Shown here: in pieces, positions 1 to 14,497 of the stretch
Position numbering within the stretch: the stretch's first letter is position 1
Layout: the number at the start of each line of letters is the position of its first letter
DNA from: Andrena cerasifolii
Taxonomy: Eukaryota; Arthropoda; Insecta; Hymenoptera; Andrenidae
Length of the DNA stretch: 64,000 nt
Direction of reading: 5' to 3'
NCBI RefSeq assembly: GCF_050908995.1
Contig: NC_135124.1
Location: forward strand, 9,362,001 to 9,426,000
Program-made: the position numbers and the translations under genes
Notes under the pieces: generated by a model
Databases searched by the model: none
Told to the model about the DNA's origin: nothing
What the model saw: only the letters and a program-made list of their open reading frames with translations

Positions 1-3000
1 TCGTTACTCTACTCCTGTGAGCTAGAAGCACCGATGCTGGCGCTGAGCTAAAGTCGATTTTGCTTGGCGCAACGGTATACGCATGGACTGTGATTCTGCC
101 GGATAAGTGGCCAGCCCACAGTTGCCCACAATCGGGAGCAGATCCTAAAGTAGTAATCTACAAGCATAGAAAAATTTACGTTACACAGATCCTCAAATAT
201 TGAGAAAATTCTTTGAAATTCCACTGTGCTTACTGGGTCGAGGCCTGAAGACTTAATCAATGGCCTGGGCGGCTGTTCCTTTTTACATTTCAGTCTTGTA
301 ATTCCATCTGTACCACCCCATGACACTAGAGCAGCCCCTAATACAGACGTCCCACTCAACATACTCGCACCTGAAAGCATTACGCAAAATCCCTCTATAA
401 ATATAAGTGAGCGTAGAATGTTTAGTGTTAGAGCTTAATAAAAGGTACCCTTCTCTTTCGTGTAACCAAGCAGAAGAGTGGTGTAACTAGGCAATCCAAA
501 GACATCGCCAGTCATTAAGGGAACTAAGCGTGCTAATGGTGCTCTGTGTTTATGCTTCCAACACAAGACTGGTTCGTTTCCGGGTGCACCCACATAGTTT
601 CCCCATTTTATGCCTATAGACGCGTAGAGTACAGCTTAGTTTTAATATTCAGAGTTGATAAGACGAGGATGGTAGTCAAAAGTTGCAACTTACCATCCAC
701 TCCCTCGATAACTTGGGGTAACGGGTTATACACCATCGCGTTCCCAACATTTTGGATTGGCAATGGATGAGCGGCTCTGAATAATTGCGCTGGTGTCTGA
801 CCATAAGTTCGCACCATCGTTTCCCACGCTCGACGCTCCAGAGGGTCGGCTATTTGCTCTACATTGAATCCATAGTAGGTCTAGAAACATAAATACATGA
901 AATTTCGAAATAAAATCGCGGGAATGTAGTTTCCAACATACCGCCGGGTGGAATACGTTAATAGCTTCCACTGCTGGTCTTCCCGTTTGTCTAAATCCAA
1001 AGACTAGGTCGATCCAATATGGTAAAACTTCTCTGACGAGATCTGCTTCTAGGGCTGCTCTATGAGCGAGAATAAAAAGTCGCGCATCACCACCACACCA
1101 CTTTGGTAATTCAACGTCTCCCACGCGATAGCCGTTTTGTCGTACGCCGAAATTAAATCCTGTTCAGAGAAAGCCTCCACTTAGATATCGACTCGTAAAG
1201 CATCCAATCCAGGTTGAAAATGGAATGGGGTATTTACCTTCAGAGTTCAGTAAAAACTCGGGCAGATAGAAAAATTCTGGAATTAATTCTTTCACGTCCG
1301 TCGTTGAATCGCAACTAGTTAATCTCCATGTAGTGGCGAGGGCATGAAACGTTCGATCGGGAATATCAAAGTTGTCATCTTTAACAATGAAAGCAGATTT
1401 AATTGAAACCAAGCCTTGGTACGTTTAGCGTAAATGAGACGTTTCATTTACCTTGGTAGCACAGGAACATACTGGTAAACGGTGGTAATCGCACTAAAAA
1501 ATGAAGTACCGTTCCAGAGTTGCTGTAATGCGAGCCATAGTGAAACGGTTCTTGATTCAGTGCAATTAGGTTTAGTCCTTCCGATAAAGCTTGCTTTAAA
1601 TACTAGAAAGAATAATACATACGATAATCAGGCAACGTATTCGTTAGAAAATCTCTTGATCAACTCGCTTACGTTGTAATTGTTTATGTAGTGCTGTTCA
1701 TTCTTTTTATCCTGCACAGCCATGGGGCGTTTGAAGTTCCTACACAAAAATTTTACATTACAATGTTTCTACACGGTATCTTTCACACACATCTCTCTCT
1801 GTACATACCTATAGATTTTTGGATTGTTCAAATCGATCTTCTCGTTAGTGTAGTCCGCTAAAACGAAGGGGAACACGGGATACTGCATCAGGTCATTGTA
1901 CGAACGACCAGCCAACTTGTTTAAGCAAGTTACGTATTCCCAATTTGTTAAAGCTCCGCTTCGCCACAGGGTGATAGCTTCGCTTAAGTCATCTCCAGGT
2001 ACTCGTCTCGGCAAATTGCAGGCAGACAACTCCGTTACGAATTCATCTCGCTCCTTGGATGAATTGAATGCCAGTAAATAAGTTCTGCCAGTGATTAAGA
2101 ATATCTCGATGGCTCTCTCTTGGAGCTGGTATCTCCTTCTGTGCAGCTCTCGAATATCTTCGAGACGCCAGGCTGTTCCACCCACCATAGCTAAATCCAA
2201 GCCACCTAAAGCTATATCCGTGTGCAATGGCACATCAGGATTATCAGGCACAAAATACAGGCAGGTTTCGCCGATAAGAACCTCCCCGGCTAGTTCAGCT
2301 CTGGGTGTGACTACTTTAGCTTGTGACATTTTGCGTATTCTTTCAGTGGTGTGCAGCCGTTCGATTAACGCCGTTGCGCTTGCATCTTGACGAACAGAAA
2401 TGAATAAATAAGACAATGGCGCTTCGATTTCCGCTGCTTCTAGCTTATCCTGGTGCTCAGACATGAAGAACCTTCTATCGATGTTCAAATGGCACCGCTG
2501 CAATCGCGTTCTGACTCTAGCAGGGCCTTCCGTTGGGTCCAGCTCCCAACTTCCCGGGTAACTGTTGAGGAAATGCCAGGCAGCTCTTTCGTGCGTCAAA
2601 CGTCGGGCCAAGTCTCTCCATTTAGCCACTGCCTGAGCCTCCATCGCCCTCGAATGTTTCAGTCTTTCCATTAATACTTTACGTTCCTGGTTCTGCTCTT
2701 CCACAACCATACGCGTTATAGTCATTGCACTCTCCGCCAGCTGCTTAGCGAGCACGTCGTATCTGTTGCCAATCCTTTGAATAGCTGGAAGATTAGTGTC
2801 GATCCATATGTCACGGTCTCTCATCAGTTCGCGCCTCAGCAACGCCAGCTCTTCGTTCCACATCCCAGGGCTAGCTTGCTCTATGCCCTTCGCCAAGTCC
2901 CATATGCTCAGGGCTTCCCTCAGCTCGGCGCAGATCCTCGCATCAGCGCTGGGCATCTCGTCTCGCCTTTGTAACAGATCCCAGAAGAATACAGTGAACT

Positions 3001-6000
3001 TTTGCTCCACTTGCGGATGCACCTCCAGAAGAGAAGATAATATGTCACGGGCTTTTGGTTCCTCCATGAGGGATCTAACGGCAAAGATCCTGGTGTTGTT
3101 GCTTTGATGTGGTCCCAGCAGCCACACCATTATCTTGGCTGTGTACTTCCTAAGAGCGTGTCTGTTCGACCACCCGCTGCTCCGTTGATTCCTCTTCTCT
3201 AAAGGATTGCAAAGGCCGTGCAAAAGAATCGAGAACAGTCTTTTGGTCAATTGTAATTCATTGCCGGACGGTGACTCGTCGGCGGACGTTATAAACTCAA
3301 CGGCACGCGATAGAATAATGCGAAATCGATCGAGTAACTCTCCTTTGCCCGGCTCGCGCGAACTTGCGACTGTTGGCGTGTGCAAACTTGTGAAACTGGA
3401 CGATCGGGATCCAGGATCGCTTTGATCGCTGGATGTTGTGAAAACTAAAACATACGAAATCGTGAAACAACTGTCCTCTTTTTAACGTCGCATAGTTAGA
3501 ACAATCATTACCTGAAGTTATATGAGCCGCTGAAGCAAGATAGGACGCTGTGCTGCGTAGCCTGAAACCCGACTGACTCGAGACCTTCGCCGTCAGCACA
3601 TCCAGTTCTCCATCAAAGAGCGCGATCTGCGCGTCCCTTACGGTCGACGCGCAACCTCTGTTCTTGGTGCAGTGAGACTTTTCTTTCAGTTCCATGTGAT
3701 TCAGTATTAAGTGTAAGTCTAGAACGGCTTGCATTTGATGGTTGCCAGGTAGTTCCAAAAGTTTCGTAGCAACAGCCACGAGTAGCACGTGGATGTCTCG
3801 ATAGAGGGATGTAGAGCTACCCTTGTGAGCTCCTCCGACTAATGCTTGAACCAGCGATTCGACCAGCCCTTGCTCCAGGAGCATCCTCAGAGCGCTGGGA
3901 TTCTGAAATAGAAACTTCTTTTAACCTTGTTGTTCGTCTCACTCTCTGGATGATGCTTAATCGGTATCAGCCTACCTTTGCGATTATGTCGGTGATGAAC
4001 GATACTACGGGCCTAGCTACGTTCGGTTCAGTAGCTGCTGCTTTTGCAAGCATTGCCATTAGTGGTGGCATAGCGGCAAGTGTTGGTCCTCTCAAAGCTA
4101 GATTTTCTAAGGCAACCACAAGCGGTTCACTGCCAGGGTACAAGGCTATTTGGTTCGCTAAATGCATGAAGTATCTTTGCTTTATGAACTTGTTAACCTC
4201 TTCGTCGCTAGCGCGTTGTAAATACGTTTGCACCACCTGCCAAACAGCGATTGTTGTAATACACTACTTGCAATGAAATGTCATCTTTTGGTATGGATAT
4301 TATAATACCTTAATTAACGCTGTACGAACTCTGGCATCGGGATTGTTGGCTAATACAAGCAGCAGTTCAGCCCTCAAGACGTGCTTCAGCATCAAGCCAA
4401 CTTGGCTGTCAGGCAACACTCTGACTGCATCCCGAAGCAGTAATAATAGCCCTTCGCAAACCAGGCCTTGGCAGGCTCTTCTTTCGTCAGTCCACGTGGA
4501 TTGTTTCTCCTGATTGAGGATTGCAACGTTAAGATATATCGTTCATCCCTCCAGTAAAGAGTTATTTCATGCTTACATTGCTGAGAGGATTCGATCCATC
4601 GCTAGCTGCGATTCCAGAATCTTCTCCGGCGCTGGTATCTTGAGGAGGGCCATTCCGACGTTCTTTTCTCTTTGGCATTTTATTTTTCTGAATCTATCAG
4701 AGTAGTGAGGATTCAATATCGTTTATCGTCCGATTGTAATTCAACTGTGCTGGTACTAACCTGTGTGTTCGTCAATCCTTTGCTCAGTTTGCTGTTCTCT
4801 AGAGTTTCTATAGACTCTTCCGAAGAACTAGTAGTTACCATAGTGTTGATTTTCACGGGTTTCTTCTCTCCAAGGGATGGTAGTAGGAAATATATATTGT
4901 GAGTCGAGTGAGTGATGTAGGTTTCCGATGCCTGGTGAACGAGTACCAGATAATCGGTAATGGCCACTAGGTGAGCAAACTCTGGAGGAGCTCCCATGAG
5001 CGCTCTTATCAGCTCTACCACGGCTGTTCCCGTCGACGAATCCAGAACAGCACCTAGTTCTTCGTACAGGAAATGCTCCTACGATGACAAACAATATGCT
5101 TGCACTATATGTACATCTCAGTTCTCCTGCCATTCAATCCGCGTTAGATCGTGTTAATTTACCTTGCATATGGTTAAAATGGTGTCAACGATTCGTACTC
5201 TGTTTAATTGAGACGCGTTAAATTCGCGCTGCGAGTGCTGGTCTCTTAGCAGCAATAGCAGTGCTTGCAGTAGCAAGTTCAAGGTGTCGTATTTAGCCCA
5301 CGTTCTCCACGCGGTCAGCGCGCCTTTGATCAGTTCGGGATCCGTGATGACAGCTTCGCAATTTTGCGAGACCGAATGATTGCCGCTGCCGATATCTTTT
5401 AGTAGGATCGAGTTATCGCAAGCCGCGTCTAACATCGCTTTCAGGATATGTCTACCTGCGTGGCACCGCGGTGATTCTAGCACGCGTAGGACTAACGAGG
5501 TTCCACCCTCTGACCGATACTGACTCAAAAGTTCCGAGTCATTGCGTATTAAGTGGAGAACTATCGAGAGAGCTAATGCCTGCTCCTCTTCGGTCGAGTT
5601 CAACTCGATAACCTGCAATGCGATAGATCAGCTATCATTGCGATTTGAGATCGATAAATCTTCTACGTGACCGCACTTACTCTGGCGAACAGATAGAGGA
5701 ATATGGGCACACCGCCCACCAAGGTAGCAGCTGGTACCAGTCCTCTGTACTGCTGGCATTCTAACCGAGCAGACAAGATCGGGGACAGAGACAAGGGTGG
5801 TTGCTGGGAAACTTTGTGCTCTGGCGCAGAGAGAACCCTAAAACCTGGTTGACCCGGAAGTAGATTTCTTACGACGGCTAAAAATGTGTATGCACCATTT
5901 ACATGCAAAGGCTAACGATTACGAGCAGCAGTATCTACCAATGAATTAGCAAACTTACCAGCAGGATTCGTGATAGCTTGAGGATACAAGTGAACGATAT

Positions 6001-9000
6001 TGGGATTCTGCGCCTCGTAACTGAGGAGCAGATTGTCTTGCAATTCGCCTAGGTGCGAATTCGTAGCATCCATCACTGTGTCCCAATCGATTTTAGTGTC
6101 GGACACTTTGGTCTCGATCGCGTGCCTCAAGTACGTTCCTCCGTACGACTTCCTCCGGCTGGTATCAAATTTCCCTCCCTCTGCGTCGAGCATGAATATG
6201 ATTAGATACGTGTTCGAAGCTGACGAGATCGAACTCGTGGATCGTCTTGCTTACCGAATCTAACTTCTCGAACACCGTCTAAGGCTCCAGATGCAATTAG
6301 CGGCGCGAAATCCGGCTTCCCGGTGTTTAAAATGCATTCAGCGAGATTAGTGTAATTAGGTCCAAGGCTTGCCAGGTACAATGCTCTCTCCTTCGTAAAC
6401 ACTGGACACCTGTAAATTAATCCTTAGTGATAGGCGCGCACAAGGTGCTGATCGCCCGATAATTTAAAGTTAAATAAAGTTAAACGCGCTGCGTACCTGA
6501 ATACCATTAAGTTCCCAAGATACCAGGCACCGACGTTGCTTGTTCCAACTTGTCCTAACAGAACGCATGTAGTTCCAGGCTTTCTCACTAGCAGCCCGTC
6601 AAATGGTAATTGTGCGTTGATCTCCCTCCAGCCGTCTACCCAAAGGACAACCTCAACAACGGCGCTGCGTTTGTTCAGAACGGTGTCCTTGAAATTCAGC
6701 GCTAGGTGATGCCATCGGCCCGAGGGAAGCATTCCAGATATCGACGTCTCAGAGATCGTTCGGTTTATCTTGTCGCCTGGTCGCGTCAATCGTAAGATTA
6801 ACTTGTCTGAAATGGCAAAGCAATAACACGTGAAATAATTGTACGATACTCAGTTGCGTAACGAGTATCGAAAAACCAAGTGTGTCTACTTAATTACCTG
6901 ACCTAAGATCCAGCCACGTTTCGAGGACCAAAGACTCGAATCCAGTAGACATTAAGTGAATGATGGACGTCGGCGTGGGCGGAGATGTGGAGCCTGCTAC
7001 GACTGACGTATCCGAAAACATGTAACGTCGATTTTACATACATTATAAGCATTACTCAACCTACGTTTTGCCACTAGTTCGCATCCAACCTTCCTTTACC
7101 AACCTTCTCGACTCCAATTGTCCGACAGAATGCCCCAGTCTGACAAGCTCTCATTGTCCGAGTCGATTAAAGGCGACGTGCTCATGACCGTCCCTTTGCC
7201 ACTGACAGGCGATCCCCTTTCGATCCTCAGCCACATGGAAACGGAGCAACCTTGCAGCCAAACCGACCAGGCCAATTTAGGGCCAATTGGCAGGCATGCT
7301 GCGTGCACGGACCATGGGCTGCATATCCCCGCGGCGAGGTGCCTCTTTCGGAAGTTGTTCACTAGGTTCTCGACCTTCTCCAGGTTCTTGTACTCTTCTG
7401 ATTGAACCTTCGGCAGTACGTTCATCTCAGCGAGCACGGGAAAGGACAAGATAAAGTTGGGTTGAGGTCGCGCGGCTAGGACTAGATGGAAAAGTGGTTC
7501 CAACAGGGATAGCAGTGGAGGCGCGTCGACTTTGAACAGAGACAGATACGTGACTAACTCTGACGGCGAAATCGATTGCGTCGCTAGTAGGGTGAACACT
7601 TCTAGAACTGCGTGTTGCAAGTCTGAAACATTTCGTTGGATAATACTGCTGTTAAACGGAGCACATACAGTAACAATATTACACGTATCGATCGAAGACT
7701 CCGCGGTCGTAAAATACCTTGGTATTGGATATCTCTGCTAGTGAAGATATCCCTGAAGCCGTTTAACATTTTCGTGATCACACCGGAGCCAGCCAGAGCA
7801 GCGCAGCTTGATGCGCTTTCTCTGCAAGTGACTGCAATTTTTCTCAAGCCGGCAGTTATGATAGACCCCCTGTCGGCGTCCAAGCCTCTGCGAAAGAAGA
7901 TCATTCATAGTATTCTTCGCGCGATCACCGAGCGTTCGTGGAGCATTCAAGAACTCACTGGCCACTGAAATGAATTAACAGATCCACCGCCAACGAGCAC
8001 AGCGCTGGATGAGCGTTCGCGTGGCCTCTGGGTTCAACCACCGGACCCAGAGGATTGTTTCTCTTCACGGCGTTGCTGTGAGGACTTCTCCCAGGCACTT
8101 CAACGTCCGCCTCGTAGCCATCGTCCGCAGTCACGTACTCCCCTGTACTGCTATCGTCCGCAGCGCAGTCTGGCATTGCGTCTAACGTCATCGTTGGAAA
8201 CTATAACGCAACAGAGTAGCATCTTAATTAATGAAATCGTTCAACGAACATGTGCCACGAAGAAACATACTCTGGGACAGGTGTACTGTGAAACAGTTTC
8301 CTCTTGAGCCGGCTTCAGCATAGAGACTTTCAGTAGAGCCTCCACGATCACGGCGAGTCCCCGACCCAGCTTCATGCCTGCGTCCATCAGTGCTCTTCCA
8401 AGCTCCATGATCACGTCGCAGTCACCTGCGCCGCATTTGATTTCAAATATTGTAGGGATGTTTGGTGATCAGGGCAGGAGTAAACTGCACACTCGTGGAA
8501 AAGTAAAAAAGGCTAATTTATTATAAAGAATAGGTTCAGGCGATGATGCCTCTCGTTCGACGGACTCTGCAGGACTGCCTTCATCCATTCTTATCTTGCG
8601 CTCCCCGAGATTCACACTTACAACACACACACTCTTGACACGCACTCGGGTCACCCAAACTCTCCGCATGCATTCGACGAAACCATTCAAACCTCACACC
8701 CCTGACGCATTCGATACTCCACTATAAACATCCGCTCTCGATCCCAATCGCTCTGGCCCAAACATACTTTGTCAATCAGACAGTCTTCGCACTCCCACAA
8801 TATTATTCACCATAAATATCTGAAGGAGAAAATAAAGCACTGCGCTAGGATGCTACTACGCTGCGAGTCTAACAAGTCCTCCGTCAGCGAACGGTTACTC
8901 GGAGGTGTTTACCGGCGACGAGTGTTCCGTGAACTGTTTTCGCGTCGGGCGAATTCGCGGAGCTTATTAGGATGATAATCCACAGCTGTGCACGATGGAG

Positions 9001-12000
9001 GAGGACGTAGGACAGAAACGTGTGTACTCCAAATGCTCGTGATTCATGTTCGTTATATAAAAGTACTTACACAACGGAGATGTCAGGCAGCACGTGAGCA
9101 AAGCCTCGAAGAGTGTGTGCGCTGATTTATTGGTATCTGAAACGGGGACATACATGTAAATATAAATCCAGGCAGTCTTACGTCTGGTATAATCCATAAC
9201 CCGCTCATTTTTACCAACGCACCTATAATACTGCCCGTGGAGATGTGCACGGCCAATGTTTTAAACAGCTCCAGAGCTTTCCCCGACACGGCGTGCGAGG
9301 ACAATTCCTGGCGAAATCTGGGGCTGCACATAGCTACCCCAGCCGCGGCCCTCCACGCAGCGCTTGCTTGGTGCAGATTTATCCTCTTGTTCGCGTCCAT
9401 CTCGTCTTCACCTTCTAGAGACGTCATTGTAACATCGGGGTTATAAAATACTTGCGGGTAATACGAAATGGTATCGATCGAATTCCCCGTTTTACTGCGA
9501 TTCGCTTCATTATCGTTTCTCGTGTCAGCGCCCGCTGTTCGCCCCACATTTTCATCATCCCCTTCCTCGTCCGGCGTCTGGTCTGTTATCTGTTCGACGC
9601 GCTTCTCTTCCAGACCGCTCAGCAACTCGGTCGTCTCATTTTCGAGGGAGCTGAGTAGAAACTTGAGCGCAGGTACCTCTGTGCCTCCAGGATCCGATCC
9701 CGCGGAGCTCGTCCTCCATATCTCGATGATAACGGTGATTTCCAGGAGAGCGTAAACGCTTCTCGTGAACGTGGTATCCGGAAGCAAGGCCAGTGCTTCT
9801 TCCAGCCCGTTCATTTCAGTGAACGCCTCCCATATCCGCTCATGCACGATCAAGCAGGATATCACTGAGAGGCAAGATTGGATGAGAAACTTCGCTGCCA
9901 CGCTCCCATTGTCCGCACCGTAGTGCGCTTTGGCTTTGAGAAAGGTGGGATAGAAAACTTTGAGGAGCAGTTCTCGCCTGACTTGGAATCTGGATGCGGG
10001 GCCCGTCTTTAGAAGATGCGCCATCATGCAGTAGCACAGTTTCGGCTCATTGGGGTCCAACAGATCGGTGTAAATCTCTAGAAAGTCCCAAAAATTCGCG
10101 GCAGAATGGTCACAGATTTCACACGAGTCTAGTTCCGAGTAAGCACCTAGCTCTTTAAAGAGCGCGCGTTCCAAGAGCGTCACGGCTGGAGCGTAAGTGG
10201 GCGGATCGTGCCTCTTCAAGAGGGTGGCCACGCTGGACAGCAGGACCCTAGGTGGAAAACAGCAACAGGTCCCCGCCACCGTGGCCACTTTGATGAGTCT
10301 GACTTGCAACTCGCTGGAGAGACGATGGGAGTCCTCGAGTAGATTGGCGAGGATCATGAATAGAGAAGAAATGCTGCACGCGCGATTCGTAACGATGGCA
10401 TCGGCAGACCGATCGCGAGAGTAAGGCGCTCCGAATCCGTTGGAGTGATGATAGGACTGAACGTCATTGCCGTTGTGCTTGCGTTTCGTTCGGTTGCTCT
10501 GTGCCCTGTGCGTAATATCGCGGCGAGCTGACTTCAACGCATTCATCAGCGCACCTATCGTATCGATGACCTTTCTGGCGCGTACGAGCGATCTCGCTGG
10601 ATCGACGCTCGGCAGGTCAACAATCGCGAAGATCGTTCTGCCGATGAGCTTGCCGCCCTGGCTCTCTACGAACAGCATGAACAGCTCCAGAGAGTCGCAC
10701 AGCTTATCTAACGCGGCGTCGTGTTGGTGCAGCAGAAAATGTAGGAGGAACGTCATGATCCCGTAAGTAGTGGCGAAGATAAACTCTTGCAGCAGCGAGC
10801 CTTCTTCTGGCGAAAACACGTCCACCGGCTTGCCGCTGGCGTCTTCGAGTAATCTGACGGCCATTGGTAGAATAACATTATGAATGACGGCCGTGGTCGG
10901 TTCGTTGGCCCTGAGCGCGCGTTCCATAGCGGTCAGCATCAGCCTCGCAGCCGCTGCCTTCAGCTTGGCGCATTCGACGCCAGTCAGGCCGTCGCCGTCC
11001 GTGCCGAATTGAAGGGACCATAGCGTGTCCAAGGCGAACTTCATCACCTGCACGGCCGGGGTCTGTTCAGCTGGAGTGTCGTAGTCTCGTAGCTCCTGGA
11101 GCAGCTGTATTATCAGCAGACTGGTCTCGAAGTTGCTGATCCTGGCGTCCAGCACGTTCTTGATCCTCTCGTCCATGTAGTCCCGCGGCGTCTTCTTAGC
11201 GGGCCGGACGGGCAGCTCGTAGAGCGCCGCTTGCCATTTCTGTTCCTCGTCGCTTCTGACGACAGAGGTGAAGTACTCGAAATCCATAGGGTTCAGGCGG
11301 ATCTTGAGGGTGAGCGATCGCGCCCGATCCACGCCGTCCGTCAGCAATTCGGACTCGCTGCTCGCGGTTTCCGGCGTGTCGCGGCGCGCTTCGAACATAC
11401 CGAGCGATCTTTGCTTATTGTGGACCGGCACCTTGGCGCCGATACTGTGTCGACAGCTCGCCCTTCTGCGCGACGATACATTGCCCTCGTAGCTAGCGCT
11501 GTTTCGGCCGGACTTTGTCGGCTTGCGTCTCGCGTGCGGCACGATCTCTACCGTGTCGACGGTGTCGTCGTTGCAGTGGAACTTTACATAAGTATTTCGC
11601 GGGGATTCTCGACCGGCCGCGGGATCAGCTTTGCTCGCCCCTTCCTGAAGGGCGACCGGATAGAGCGCCACCAGAAGAGCTACCAGCTCGCGCGCACAGG
11701 AGAGCCCTCGAACGCCCAGCAGCTGGAGAACGGCCAGGCAACGCCAGCCGCGATCCTGCGCCAGATACTTCTTCAGGCCGATCAGATGGTCACCGTCGCT
11801 CCTCTTCGCGCAGAGCTCGTGGACATCCGAGAGTAGCTCGCAGGCTATAAGGGTAGACACGCCACCGCCGCCGACTGAACTGAAATGGGTATTTCCATAC
11901 TACGTCTTTTATATCCTTATCTAATCCATCGGCCGAGGTGCCGTTATCGCGGCGCGCCGTATTATCGCCCCGATACAGCTATTGTCCGAGCGTAACCGTC

Positions 12001-14497
12001 CGGTATGCGAACTTATTTTCAGTGGAAGACGCGATATCTTCGAGGGAAGTTTTATACTGTGCACTTCAATAGAACTCCGGGTGGCGAAAGTCGATCGCCC
12101 GCCGGATAGTGGTATAGATACACGTGATCCACAAACATACAGACTAATCAAATAGTCCGAGGTACGATATCATTTATTCCTTTATTGCTAAAGTACACGC
12201 GTAACTTCGCGCAGGTCTGTGCAAGTGTGTAAAAGTGACGGCGCACGGAGTGCAAGGGAAAAGCTAACTGACAGACTTAAAAATCGCATCGGCATGGAAA
12301 CCGCAAACGCGAGATCGTGTTGTAGCTCTGCGGTGGCTGATCGCTGTGACGTAGGAAACAAGCACGTCGGTCGGCGCGCTTTTTATTTCTACTTTCCCTG
12401 CGTAGAACACTCCAAGCCTGTAACCGAACCGCGTTACGGGGTGTCGTCTTTAACGTGGAATTTATCGAATAAAAAAAGAATTAATAGAGGAGATATCGAT
12501 CGATGCCGGACGGACGCGTTCTCGCGCGATCTATGCGCGATCGAGTGCCACGCCGCGACCTTACCAAAACGATAGGGCATCTTTCACGTCCCTGCCATCC
12601 TTCACTTGGGCCAGAAGCTCCGCGAGGAATATGTCGAGCCAGGAGGATTTCTGGAACAAAAACGCGCACGGCGGCTCGTACCACGGTTCACTGAATCCCA
12701 ATTAGGTAATCGAATTAAAGATCATCGAGAGTTCGGCTCACGGCTGGACGACCGGCAGCAAATAAGTAATTACCATAAATTTAATAAATATAAATAATTT
12801 AACGGCTCTTTTTCAAAGTCTGCTTTTACACGCGCGATTCGATACGGTAACGAGAAAAACAACTCGTTACGACAGAGATACGCGGTGCCCGACGAGGAAA
12901 TAGTAGATACAGAGTACTAAACTTGATAATAAAAAAGAAGAACAAAGATATTACTTTCTTTCATTTTCGTAATGCACGATTGTCGCGCGTGTCGCCGAAT
13001 GCGCAATAAAATAATCGCCCGGATAGAATTGGCTATCGGGGGGGAAAAAAAAAACAACTGTCGAGACACCGCGAACGCGGAGCCGTACAGTTTTATGCCC
13101 CCGTCTACATTTTCAACCCTTTCCAAGCATAGCGAAGAGAATTTCGAGCGACGACGCGCCTCGTATCGTGTTTGTTCGACGCGCAAATGCGTGATTCACG
13201 ATGGAAACAGCCGCAAACATCTTGTCGATCGTAGATTGTGGGAGCTTTGTGTCAAGTTTGACAGATGACAATTTCGTTCGTCTACGGTGGGGCCGCATGC
13301 ACGCGGCGATAACGCTTCACGAAATTAGAAGCCTCGCGGCCCGGTGACATAATTATTGTGGAAGATTTTACATCGGTTCCAGATAACGTTTCGCACCTCG
13401 AGCGCGAGCGTCCGCGAGTTTGCCCCGGTTGCTTCGATAAGTACGTGCGAAGACATCGATAGTGTTTACGTTACGCGAGGCAGAAAGATCGTGTATTATT
13501 TCTCTACTCGCGGCAAAGTATCGGCAAGCGAGCGATCCGTGACTTCTAAGTCATCCGACCAGATTCTAAACTGGTGTTTAACCGTGGAGGGACGAGTGAT
13601 TGACGGTGGTTACGAAATCTTGGCCGGAGGGACGCGGTAAAAGGCGCGTTAAGCAGTAATGCGTTTGAAGGAAAATTATCGTCACTGCAGTCCTCCGCGA
13701 TTAGGTGGTATTAATAAGGCTGCGGAGAGAAAGGGCAAGCGTCAAGGTAAAAGCATCGTCGGTTGGAACTGCGTCTATCTAATAAGGATCTTCTCCTTTG
13801 TTCCTCCTTGAAAGCGAACGATGGAAAAAGCTCGTGACAAAATCGTAGCGGATCAAAGCCAACTAATTGTAACGTGAACCGTGCGAAAGTGAAGCAGAAA
13901 AGGCACGGGTGGCGCGGGGGTACCTCGTAACTCTGCGGCTCGGCATGAATGAAATGGTCCCACAAAATCTGCAGCTTGTTAGTCGATGCCAAAGACATTC
14001 CTAGACGTTCCTCGTACTCCTTTTCGTCGTCTTCCTCCCTGTCCTCGGTCCTCAGCCGCGTGTCCTCCTCATAGCTCATAAGCTCGTCGAAACTGAACCA
14101 CGGGCAGGGGGTGTCCTCGGGGGGCCTTCGAGGATCACTCTTAGAGCACGTAACCCGATCACCTGAAAGATCGAGACGACCTTATACGACGTTCGTCCGC
14201 TGCAGAATCGCCCCGTCTAACGCGTCCCCGCAATTCTCGTTACTGGTCGCGAGTACCGAGTATCCTCTCGCCGGCTCGCCGCGGCTTCTCGGCAGCCTCG
14301 CGTTTATACCGTAACACGTCGCGCACGGCACCCGATCTCTGTGTACGCGTTTACGTCGATCAACTACAGCTTACATAACATCCCCACGAGTCCACGGCAG
14401 ACCTGTTCCCAGCCTTCCGCGGGAAGCCTGAAAGCTTCTCGAGCCACCAACAGCACGGCCCCAGGGGAGAGAGCAGTAACCCTGGATTCATAGGCTC
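1..14497 (-). CDS. LYST: LYST / mauve lysosomal-trafficking regulator (BEACH-WD40 protein), 3' end off window
   Basis: LYST proteins are giant cytosolic scaffolds controlling lysosome and lysosome-related organelle size; human loss causes Chediak-Higashi disease. Exons read 5' to 3': 14497-14375, 14162-13924, 12650-12565, 11879-9223, 9136-9071, 8425-8271, 8200-7959, 7887-7718, 7622-7104, 6993-6898, 6806-6497, 6409-6255, 6180-5959, 5877-5681, 5612-5163, 5078-4761, 4687-4577, 4509-4309, 4236-3976, 3902-3512, 3444-1809, 1739-1673, 1602-1452, 1378-1238, 1159-942, 880-694, 613-449, 370-234, 157-1. All phases agree, giving about 3,270 codons. Order: helical repeats, a ConA-like region (7.6-6.5 kb), PH-BEACH (from 3 kb; NKLAGRSYNDLMQYPVFPF, FDIPDRTFH, FYLPEF, YGQTPAQLF), then WD40. 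The BEACH exons match LYST better than WDFY3 or NBEAL. The large exon opens with GTG, so the real start lies upstream. Exon 14497-14375, the exon-8425 acceptor and the GTTGGT donor at 7104 are the weakest borders. The initiator exon was not found. Confidence 0.93.

Noticed and set aside
9083..11860. Apparent 925-codon single-exon protein starting MSTLIACELL
   Set aside because: The first codon is GTG, splice acceptors lie just upstream, and the frame after 9223 runs into an intron. It is an internal LYST exon, not a separate gene.
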